Source: JBOFSQ01 sp051651625
GTDB lineage: Bacteria > Planctomycetota > Planctomycetia > Pirellulales > Thermoguttaceae
Assembly: GCA_051651625.1 (NCBI GenBank)
Contig: JBOFSQ010000038.1
Span: 17,764 to 81,763 of the forward strand
Reading direction: 5' to 3'
DNA length: 64,000 nucleotides
In this document: positions 49,748 to 56,621 of the stretch, piece after piece
How positions within the stretch are numbered: the stretch's first letter is position 1
Layout of the letters: every line of letters starts with the position of its first letter
Notes under the pieces: model-generated
Told to the model about the DNA's origin: nothing
What the model saw: only the letters and a program-made list of their open reading frames with translations
The model's database searches: none
Program-made: the position numbers and the translations under genes

Positions 49748-50386
49748 ATGGACACACTAAAACGACACATTGAAAGTTTGGCGACAGCATACTCGGAGAA
49801 ATTGGCAAGCCGAATCGCCAAACGTCAACTCGAAATGGCGTCAGACGACACGTCGCACTATCTTGTCTATCGCGTTCTCGGTATTTCCGATGACGAAGGC
49901 CGCTTGATCGACGAATACCAAAACACTGGTCGGTTTCTGTACAAGTACGCGGGGGCGTTTCTCGAAGATGCCGCAACGGCTTGTTTGAAGCACGCTTATC
50001 CAAACGGTCAAAAAGTCAAGATTGATAACACGTTTGGAGGTCGTCCAAAAAAGTTTGAGGTCGATTTTTTGAACGGAAACGATGCCATCGAAATCAAGTG
50101 GCGAGACGCGACAACGGACGGCGACCATACCACCAAAGAACACACACGCATCCAAGCCATTCGAGCCAAAGGATACAAACCGATTCGCGTGATGTTTTAC
50201 TATCCACAGCGGCAACAAGCGGTACGAATTCAACAAACGCTGGCAACACTATACAAAGGTATTTCCGGCGAGTATTACGCTGGTGATGATGCTTGGGCAT
50301 TCGTGAAAAAATACACCGGTGTTGACCTCAAAGAGATGCTCGTCGAAATTGCAAGCAGAAGGAGTCACGGCAATGGAAGTGGATAA
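49748..50386 (+). CDS. ApaLI-like type II restriction endonuclease
   Basis: This 212-residue protein resembles ApaLI-type restriction endonucleases, which cut GTGCAC, as I recall the family: SHYLVYRVLGISDDEGRLID, then YQNTGRFLYKYAGAFLEDA, then IEIKWRDATTDGDHTTKEHT. The PD-(D/E)xK core is Asp106 with EIK (115-117). The methyltransferase gene overlaps its end by 14 bases, which confirms a restriction-modification pair. The actual recognition site is inferred from the family. The gene follows the isomerase by 11 bases. Confidence 0.85.
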   Translation: MDTLKRHIESLATAYSEKLASRIAKRQLEMASDDTSHYLVYRVLGISDDEGRLIDEYQNTGRFLYKYAGAFLEDAATACLKHAYPNGQKVKIDNTFGGRPKKFEVDFLNGNDAIEIKWRDATTDGDHTTKEHTRIQAIRAKGYKPIRVMFYYPQRQQAVRIQQTLATLYKGISGEYYAGDDAWAFVKKYTGVDLKEMLVEIASRRSHGNGSG

Positions 50387-51593
50387 AATCGTTCACGGGT
50401 GTTGTACGCAAGTGCTCACGCAGTTCGACGAAGGACAGGTCGATTTGATTTATTTAGACCCGCCGTTTTTCACGCAGCGCAGTCACTTTGCCATAACGCG
50501 GGACAAGTCGGCAAGATACGAATTCGATGACAAACACGAATCGCTCGACCAGTATCTTGCTAACATGAAAATCGTTTTGGCAGAATGCTGTCGTGTACTC
50601 AAATCGACGGGAAGTATTTTTTTGCACTGTGATCGACGTGCCTCTCACCATTTGCGTTCTTTGCTCGATGATTTTTTTGGAGCCAACAATTTTCAAAGCG
50701 AGATAGTGTGGACGTACAGGCGTTGGTCGCGTTCTCAAAAAGGGCTGCTGGGTGCGCATCAAACAATCTATTTCTACTCGAAGTCCGACCAATTCAAGTT
50801 CAACACATTTTTTGCGGACTATTCAGCAACAACGAACATCGACCAAATCTTGCAGGAGAGGAAACGCGATGCGGACGGCGTTTCGGTGTACAAACGTGAC
50901 GCGAGTGGACGTGTTGTTTTGGGCAAGGAAAAAAAAGGCGTTCCGCTGTCTGACGTTTGGGACATACCTTACTTAAATCCGAAGGCGAGAGAGCGTTGCG
51001 GCTATCCGACACAAAAACCTGTGCTGCTTCTTAACCGCATCGTCCGAATAGCGTCTGACGAAGGCGACGTTGTACTCGACCCGTTTTGTGGAAGTGGTAC
51101 CACTTGCGTTGCGGCAAAACTCTTGAATAGAAAATACATTGGAATTGATCGTTCTGCCGAAGCGGTTCGATTGGCAAACCATCGTCTCAACGAAATGATC
51201 GTTTCCAACTCACAACTACTCGCTCGCGGGAAAGAGGCTTATCTGGAAAAGTCCGAAGCGGAGCTTGCGATTTTAGCAAACCTGCAAGCGTTTCCTGTCC
51301 AGCGCAATTCTGGCATAGACGGATTTTTGAAAGAGCACGTCGATGGTTTTCCAGTCCCCGTTAAAATTCAACGCGAGAATGAAGTGCTCGACGACGCCAT
51401 CGACAAACTAGAACACGCAACCATTGGAAAAGGGTTTCGTCTCAAGATTGTTGTGCAAACGCGGCTTGCGGAACGTACTCGCTTTTTTGACACCGACACC
51501 GACATCAAAATTGTCAAAACCCCAGAGCTGCAAATCCGAGAGTTGACGAGATTGTGCTCTGCCGCAATCGGTCGAAAACTCCCCCATTCATAA
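50373..51593 (+). CDS. DNA methyltransferase of the ApaLI-like restriction-modification system
   Basis: This 406-residue SAM-dependent DNA methyltransferase modifies adenine-N6 or cytosine-N4. The catalytic motif DPPF (29-32) precedes the SAM motif DPFCGSGTT (236-244), the beta-class order. Other conserved parts are HCDRRASHHLRSLLDD and GYPTQKPVLLLNRI. It should protect host DNA from the endonuclease encoded just upstream; ApaLI-type M proteins would be expected to act on the same hexamer. AAGGAG eight bases before ATG 50373 fits. The C-terminal ~140 residues form an extra domain. Confidence 0.88.
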   Translation: MEVDKIVHGCCTQVLTQFDEGQVDLIYLDPPFFTQRSHFAITRDKSARYEFDDKHESLDQYLANMKIVLAECCRVLKSTGSIFLHCDRRASHHLRSLLDDFFGANNFQSEIVWTYRRWSRSQKGLLGAHQTIYFYSKSDQFKFNTFFADYSATTNIDQILQERKRDADGVSVYKRDASGRVVLGKEKKGVPLSDVWDIPYLNPKARERCGYPTQKPVLLLNRIVRIASDEGDVVLDPFCGSGTTCVAAKLLNRKYIGIDRSAEAVRLANHRLNEMIVSNSQLLARGKEAYLEKSEAELAILANLQAFPVQRNSGIDGFLKEHVDGFPVPVKIQRENEVLDDAIDKLEHATIGKGFRLKIVVQTRLAERTRFFDTDTDIKIVKTPELQIRELTRLCSAAIGRKLPHS

Positions 51594-51611
51594 TCACCGG
51601 AGAACCCCAAA

Positions 51612-52919
51612 ATGCTTCCCACAATTCGCGTACTTTTTTGCGTACTTATGGCAACGACGTTGTCGCTTTGTGTCGCGTTGGCGGACGATGACAAACCGGC
51701 AGTGCCGGTTCGTGTGCTCATCGTTTCGGGTGTCGATTATCCGGGGCATCCGTGGCGGCAGGTCGTCGCGGAGATCGAGACAATTCTCGGTAGCGATCCG
51801 CAATTCGATGTCCGCCGCTGCGACGACATGGAGGTACTGGGAACGGAGATGATTTTCGATTACGATGTTCTGATTTGCAACTTCAAAAACTACACGCCGC
51901 TGCGGCGCGAGACGAAAGCACGCGAAAATCTCGCGCGGTGGTGCGATGGTGGTGGCGGACTGATGCACTTTCACTTCACCATCGGAGCGTTCCAAGACTT
52001 GCCACAATATCAGTGGCGTGAGTTTGAGTCGTTCATCGGACGAGTTTGGAATCCGTCGTTTCGCGGACACGATCCGCACCAAGTTTTTCGCGTTCGCATC
52101 GCCGATACGCAGCATCCGATCACCGCAGGTGTCACCGACTTCGATACGCTCGACGAACTCTACACCTGCCTCGACGGCACGACACCGATTCACGTTCTCG
52201 CCACGGCAACCTCGTCTGTCGATGAAAAAGAGTATCCGATTGCGTACACGCTCACGCGCGGCGTGGGTCGCATCTTCTACACCGCACTCGGTCACGACGC
52301 CCGCGCCTTCGCCCCCGAATCGCTTCGTGCGATGCTACGCAACGCCGCGATTTGGTGCAGTAAACGCGACGATACAACAGACGATACAACAACGCAAAAT
52401 CACGTCGTCGCCACACGCAGCCAAGAAATTGCGGCGTCGCTCGGTGATGGTGCGAAGCTGGTCGCGTATCTCGACTGCGGCGGAATTGAACGATTCGACG
52501 ACGGCGTTCGCATCACCGCAGATGCTTCGGCTCGTTCGTACACGTTCGGAAAAGATGCCAAGCTCGACGACGTTCCCGCGTCACACTCGACTGTTCTCTT
52601 CGCCAGTCCGAGCGTTGCGTTTAATCTTGACGGACTCGATCGTGCGAAAAAATATCGGATTCAGTTTGTCTGCTGGGACTACGACGCGAACGGACGTTCG
52701 CAATCGTTTGTTGTGAAGTCGGCGGACGGTACGCAGGTCAAAATTATTCAGCCGACGATTTCGCTCCCCGACTTCAAAGAGAGCGGACTTCCGCCGCGAC
52801 TCTTTTCGCTCGCGCTTCCGATGGCGTTTGTCCGTGACGGCAAACTCGTCGTGAGCGTCGATCAAGACGGCGGCCCAAACGCCGTAGTCAGCGAGATTTG
52901 GATTACCGAAATGTTGTGA
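51612..52919 (+). CDS. Secreted ThuA-domain protein
   Basis: This 435-residue exported protein has a signal peptide (VLFCVLMATTLSLCVALA) and a ThuA (trehalose-utilisation-like, glutamine amidotransferase-fold) domain over ~30-260: VRVLIVSGVDYPGHPWRQV, FDYDVLICNFKNYTPL, GGGLMHFHFTIGAF and TLTRGVGRIFYTALGHD. The C-terminal ~150 residues form a beta-sandwich-like domain (VLFASPSVAFNLDGLDRAKK). ThuA proteins are linked to sugar metabolism in planctomycetes, but the activity is unclear. GGAG precedes the start. Confidence 0.82.
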   Translation: MLPTIRVLFCVLMATTLSLCVALADDDKPAVPVRVLIVSGVDYPGHPWRQVVAEIETILGSDPQFDVRRCDDMEVLGTEMIFDYDVLICNFKNYTPLRRETKARENLARWCDGGGGLMHFHFTIGAFQDLPQYQWREFESFIGRVWNPSFRGHDPHQVFRVRIADTQHPITAGVTDFDTLDELYTCLDGTTPIHVLATATSSVDEKEYPIAYTLTRGVGRIFYTALGHDARAFAPESLRAMLRNAAIWCSKRDDTTDDTTTQNHVVATRSQEIAASLGDGAKLVAYLDCGGIERFDDGVRITADASARSYTFGKDAKLDDVPASHSTVLFASPSVAFNLDGLDRAKKYRIQFVCWDYDANGRSQSFVVKSADGTQVKIIQPTISLPDFKESGLPPRLFSLALPMAFVRDGKLVVSVDQDGGPNAVVSEIWITEML

Positions 52920-52942
52920 TGAAGTTGTTTGCGTGTAATAAC

Positions 52943-53053
52943 AGCCGGAAGGGAGCGGAGCGTACTGACGGAGTTGTGGTTTGCACTTGTTCACCGTCAA
53001 TACGGCGGCTTGTCGCTTCGCGGCATAGCAACACTGCCGCCTCCTTTCCGGCT
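52943..53053. repeat. Long-range inverted repeat between ThuA and oxidoreductase genes
   Basis: AGCCGGAAGGGAGCGG (52943-52958) and CCGCCTCCTTTCCGGCT (53037-53053) are near-perfect inverted arms separated by about 78 bases. The middle contains GCGGCTTGTCGCTTCGCGGC. It may be a fold-back element or an extended terminator. No gene is visible in this gap. Confidence 0.6.
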
Positions 53054-53119
53054 TCTATTTACACCGCGACAAAACCATCCGTGAACCCACAATTTCCCAA
53101 ACCCCATAGGAGTTTCCCG

Positions 53120-54430
53120 ATGTCTCACATCAATTCCAGACGTTCATTTTTGAAGACGGGTGCTGTAGCGTCGGCGACGCTGGCGGCGGGGGTTACGCTC
53201 CCGCGCAGTGTCCACGCGCAAGGAAAAGAGGAAATCAAAATCGGAATGATCGGCAGCGGCGGCCGCGCCGGCGGGGCCGCGTGGGAAAGTATGAAGTCCG
53301 ACCCGTGCGTCAAACTCGTTGCGATGTGCGACGTGTTTGAAGACCGCGTCAAAGGGAAACGCGACAGCCTCGCTACCGCACTCCCCGAACAAGTACAATG
53401 CCCCGACGAAAACTGCTTCTGGGACTTTGACGGCTACAAAAAAGTTATCGCACTGAGCGATGTCGTTCTGATTGCGTGTGCGTCGAAGTTTCATCCGATG
53501 TACGCGGAAGCGGCGATAGCGGCTGGGAAACACGTCTTCGTCGAAAAACCACACGCGATTGACCCGCCCGGAATTCACAGACTCGAAGCGGCTTGCGCGA
53601 CGGCGAAAGAGAAAGGAATCTCGGTAATGTCGGGACTCCAAAGCCGCTGGTCGCTCGCGTGGCAAGATGTGATGAAACGGATTCACGACGGCGAAATCGG
53701 TGACATCGTAGCGATGCAATCTATGTTTTTGCGAGGGCCATACAACCTCGTCTCACGCAAACCGGGGCTTACCGAAACGGAGTACCAGTTCAGCAACTGG
53801 TATCACTTCGGTTGGCTCTCCGGTGACGACGTGATTCAGTCGCTCGTTCACAACGTAGACCGAATGAGCTGGGCGATGAACGGCGAGATGCCGGACTGGG
53901 CGTTTTCGCTCGCGGGACGAAGCGGTTCGTTTGGCGAAGTTTATGGCGACATGTTCGATCACTCGTCTGTCATATACGAATACAAGAGCGGTGCGCGGCT
54001 CTACGCACTCTGCCGCACGACGCACAACTGTTACAACAATTCCAGCGACGTGATTATGGGGTCGAAGGCGACGTGTTATCTCGATTCAAATCGTTTCGTA
54101 GATCGCAAAGGGAACGAAATCTACCGCTACAAAGGCGAAGGGAACAACCCGTATCAGACCGAGCAAGACGAGCTAATAAAAGCGGTGAAGTCTGGCAGGC
54201 CGATTAACTGCGGCGACTTTATGTGCAAGAGTACGATGGTCGGGATTTTGGGACAAGTCGCGGCGTACCAAGGAAACGCGGTCTCGTTTAACGACGTTTA
54301 CGCTGGGAAGTTTCACTTCGGCGGAATCGAACCCGACGGCGTTTCGATGTCAACCGAACCGCCAACGCTCCCCGACGAAACGGGGAACTATCCGATCCCG
54401 CTCCCCGGTCGCACGCGGTTCATCGGGTAG
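53120..54430 (+). CDS. Gfo/Idh/MocA family oxidoreductase with twin-arginine leader
   Basis: This 436-residue oxidoreductase carries a Tat leader, NSRRSFLKTG (5-14), cleaved after HAQG around 34. The Rossmann loop is GMIGSGGRAGG (42-52). The EKP motif is intact at 142-144 (VEKPHAI). The catalytic region includes QSLVHNVDRMSWAM with the conserved His. The protein is probably a periplasmic NAD(P)-dependent sugar or cyclitol dehydrogenase. ATG 53120 has AGGAG seven bases upstream; the longer frame covers the inverted repeat. Confidence 0.88.
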   Translation: MSHINSRRSFLKTGAVASATLAAGVTLPRSVHAQGKEEIKIGMIGSGGRAGGAAWESMKSDPCVKLVAMCDVFEDRVKGKRDSLATALPEQVQCPDENCFWDFDGYKKVIALSDVVLIACASKFHPMYAEAAIAAGKHVFVEKPHAIDPPGIHRLEAACATAKEKGISVMSGLQSRWSLAWQDVMKRIHDGEIGDIVAMQSMFLRGPYNLVSRKPGLTETEYQFSNWYHFGWLSGDDVIQSLVHNVDRMSWAMNGEMPDWAFSLAGRSGSFGEVYGDMFDHSSVIYEYKSGARLYALCRTTHNCYNNSSDVIMGSKATCYLDSNRFVDRKGNEIYRYKGEGNNPYQTEQDELIKAVKSGRPINCGDFMCKSTMVGILGQVAAYQGNAVSFNDVYAGKFHFGGIEPDGVSMSTEPPTLPDETGNYPIPLPGRTRFIG

Positions 54431-54446
54431 TACCGTTCGCGGTTTT

Positions 54447-54514
54447 GGCACTCGCTTACGCTTCGTGTTCTTATTACGTTACGTCAATAAGAACACGAAG
54501 CGTAAGCGAGTGCC
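54447..54514. repeat. Perfect 29-bp palindrome made of two family A units
   Basis: Arm 54447-54475 (GGCACTCGCTTACGCTTCGT and onward) is exactly repeated in inverted form at 54486-54514, with a ten-base loop ACGTTACGTC. It lies just after the stop codon of the oxidoreductase gene and could also act as a transcription terminator. Confidence 0.9.
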
Positions 54515-54577
54515 CTGAATTAGCGAGTACACTGAATCGCAGCACGCCAACGACACCGCGACCAAACGGTTCCAAGC

Positions 54578-54754
54578 ATGACTCCACAACCACCCGACGA
54601 TACGCCGCTTTCGGTACTCGTGATCGACGACGATGTTTCGCACGCCGAAGTTGTCGCAGAGGCACTTGCGTTTATTCCAAGCGAGTTTGCGGTCGCGTTC
54701 CAGTCGTCCTCAATTTTCCAGTCGTTCTCAATTTCGCCAACGCTTTTCCTGTAG
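54578..54754 (+). pseudogene. Truncated response-regulator receiver fragment
   Basis: The frame from ATG 54578 begins TPLSVLVIDDDVSHAEVVAE, the phosphoacceptor-domain opening (the acidic pocket D-D-D) of a response regulator. After about residue 40 the sequence stops resembling a receiver and a TAG follows at 54752. A complete receiver would be ~120 residues. The break contains a direct repeat of CAGTCGT-CTCAATTTTC type, suggesting rearrangement. No ribosome-binding site is visible. Confidence 0.55.
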
Positions 54755-54794
54755 CGTTTGTAGGCTGCACTGAGCGACTTGTTCACGGCGTCTG

Positions 54795-54989
54795 TCAACG
54801 TGACAACGCGGCGCGGCGTCGGCTTTCGGATTCGCCCAAAAACTCTGGATTGCGAAACGAGAGCGTCTTGACTTGGTGCTTTTCGGGAAGTAGCGTGTTG
54901 AGAAAGTCGATCAGCAAATCTTTGTTCGCCTCTTCGCCGAACAGTTTGTTGAAACCGAAGTCGGTATACGGATTGATGTACTTGCCCAT
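54795..54989 (-). pseudogene. N-terminal fragment of a Rpn/PD-(D/E)xK nuclease-family transposase
   Basis: The 64 residues open MGKYINPYTDFGFNKLFGEE, the typical N-terminus of Rpn (recombination-promoting nuclease) and PD-(D/E)xK transposase-family proteins of about 300 residues. NKDLLIDFLNTLLPEKHQVK also fits. It stops soon after LGESESRRRAALSR, before the catalytic residues, so it is a truncated remnant. AGGAG six bases upstream is intact. Confidence 0.7.
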
Positions 54990-55131
54990 TGGACGCTCCT
55001 ATTCTTCGCAGACTCTGTTTTCGATTTTCCAGCGGTGACAATGTTACCGCCCGAACGTAGGTGCGTCGAGCGACACCGGCAAGAGTCCGCAATCGGCGGA
55101 AACGGGCAGACGTGATGCGGTGATGTAAAGT

Positions 55132-55851
55132 TCAACCGAGTCCCAAATCACGGACGAGGCGGCTGGCGCGGGTAATCTTTTGCGGGTCACGAAATCCGAA
55201 GTTTGTGGCGATAAACGTCCGCAACTCTTCTTCAAGTAATTCCGATGACAACTCCGCCGGACGACTATCGATCTTCTCTTTGAGACGCCGACGGTACTCA
55301 AGAATTTCTTCGACGATGACATCAACCGCAAGACGCGGTGTTGGTGTGAGTAACCAAGAGAGCGTCTTCGTCAGACACCACGCAACGAGGCCACTTCCGC
55401 CGAGAGCCAAGAAAGATGCCGTCATAAACGTCACGAATTCCACGGGGTGCTGATCACCTAGAATTGAACGCCAGTCGCGTGTGACTACAAACACAAGTGA
55501 CGACAAAAACGTAGCAACAAAAACCGATGCACAAAGCAGCGTCGCCCAGCACGAGAGTCGTTGTTCTTGAATTTCTGGAAACGCTTTGCGGAGTCGCATC
55601 GATGCAGCGAGTCGTTCACGACGCGACATCGCCTCCGGCGGACCACCGAGTACGCGGAGAATGTCGCTGCGAACGCTTTCCGCATCGAACGTCTCACGCG
55701 AAGCGAGCATTTCGCGCGTCTCGCCTTGTCGCCGCGCCACACTATCGACCAGATCGCCAAACGTCTCGACACTCGCCCAGTCGTCTGCACGCAACTCGAC
55801 GCCATAGCGCGACTCGATTTCCAACGACAGTTCGACAAGATCAAGTCCCAT
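55132..55851 (-). CDS. Membrane protein with split acyl-carrier-like ends
   Basis: In this 239-residue protein the N-terminus, MGLDLVELSLEIESRYGVEL followed by FGDLVDSV, matches helices II-IV of an acyl carrier protein with Leu where the phosphopantetheine Ser would be. Two spans lie at about 105-125 and 140-165. The C-terminus (FGFRDPQKITRASRLVRDLG) matches the first helix and loop of an ACP up to the DLGLD position, then stops. It may be a circularly permuted or split ACP known in planctomycetes, or the second ACP may be cut short by a frameshift, since DSVEL appears next in another frame. GGAG six bases upstream supports the start. Confidence 0.6.
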   Translation of the reverse strand: MGLDLVELSLEIESRYGVELRADDWASVETFGDLVDSVARRQGETREMLASRETFDAESVRSDILRVLGGPPEAMSRRERLAASMRLRKAFPEIQEQRLSCWATLLCASVFVATFLSSLVFVVTRDWRSILGDQHPVEFVTFMTASFLALGGSGLVAWCLTKTLSWLLTPTPRLAVDVIVEEILEYRRRLKEKIDSRPAELSSELLEEELRTFIATNFGFRDPQKITRASRLVRDLGLG

Positions 55852-55863
55852 CGTTGTACTCCA

Positions 55864-56535
55864 TCAATGTTGTTTCTCTTTGCGAAATGAGTGTTTGTCG
55901 AAGCCGTGGATTTCTGCCTTGACGCGGTCGGTGATCGGCGGCTCTTCGATGACGGGCTGCGTTAAGTAGTTGCCGACGTACATCGCAAGTTCTTGAAACG
56001 CGACCAGCGGCGGCAAAACTCGCTGGAATCCGTAGGGCGAGAGCGGTGCGTTGATCTGCACCTGTTTGTCGCCAATGCGGTAAACGAAAATCGCGGTGCG
56101 GTACTTCTCGAAGAGATTTGTCAGTTCGTACTTCTCACGATACGCGAAGAGTTCATCTAACGTCTCGCGTGTTTCTTTGACAAACTCTTTCCAGTCTTTC
56201 TCGCGGCGGACGCTGCGTCCCCAGAATCGTCCGCTGTACAGATTGTCGAACATCTCTTGATAATCTGCGGTCTCTAACTGATCGAGGTCAAACAAATATG
56301 ATGGCGCGTTTGGCGACTCCAATCGTACAAACGCGGGATAGACCTTTCCCGCAAACCCAATGAAGACGACGCGAAACTCGTATCGACGATACCACCAACC
56401 CCAACGGTTGTCACGGCCATCCGCAGAAATGACAACCGGCTCTTCGCGGCGGAATCGCTGGTACGGCAGCTTCGGGTCAATGCCGTTTCGCATTCCAACA
56501 TCATAGTAGTCGTGAAAATCGCTGAAGATACGCAT
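55864..56535 (-). CDS. Conserved hypothetical protein
   Basis: I do not recognise this 223-residue protein. It begins MRIFSDFHDYYDVGMRNGID and contains RWGWWYRRYEFRVVFIGFAG and DKQVQINAPLSPYGFQRVLP. It has no signal peptide or membrane segment and is rich in Tyr, Arg and Glu. The overall look is that of a soluble cytoplasmic protein. It precedes the split-ACP gene by 12 bases and is probably cotranscribed with it. Confidence 0.7.
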   Translation of the reverse strand: MRIFSDFHDYYDVGMRNGIDPKLPYQRFRREEPVVISADGRDNRWGWWYRRYEFRVVFIGFAGKVYPAFVRLESPNAPSYLFDLDQLETADYQEMFDNLYSGRFWGRSVRREKDWKEFVKETRETLDELFAYREKYELTNLFEKYRTAIFVYRIGDKQVQINAPLSPYGFQRVLPPLVAFQELAMYVGNYLTQPVIEEPPITDRVKAEIHGFDKHSFRKEKQH

Positions 56536-56548
56536 AGGCGAAGTTTAT

Positions 56549-56614
56549 TACTCAAGACGGTTTGAATTTCCCGCATCAAAATGGCGATTCACCACTCGCT
56601 TACGCTTCGTGCTC
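56549..56614. repeat. Family E half-repeat followed by a family A unit
   Basis: On the minus strand the segment carries CCATTTTGATGCGGG and AAATTCAAACCGTCTTGAG (the 3' half of family E). On the plus strand GATTCACCACTCGCTTACGC (family A) follows from 56586. It lies directly upstream of the hypothetical gene that starts at 56535. Confidence 0.65.
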
Positions 56615-56621
56615 CGATTGC

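Noticed and set aside
48816..50003. 395-codon minus-strand frame over the sugar isomerase gene
   Set aside because: The plus-strand proteins have clear family motifs and good ribosome-binding sites; this frame is Arg/Val/Phe-rich shadow sequence.
52943..53053. Integron attC-like site
   Set aside because: The arms lack the R-box/L-box core sites and there is no integrase or cassette array.
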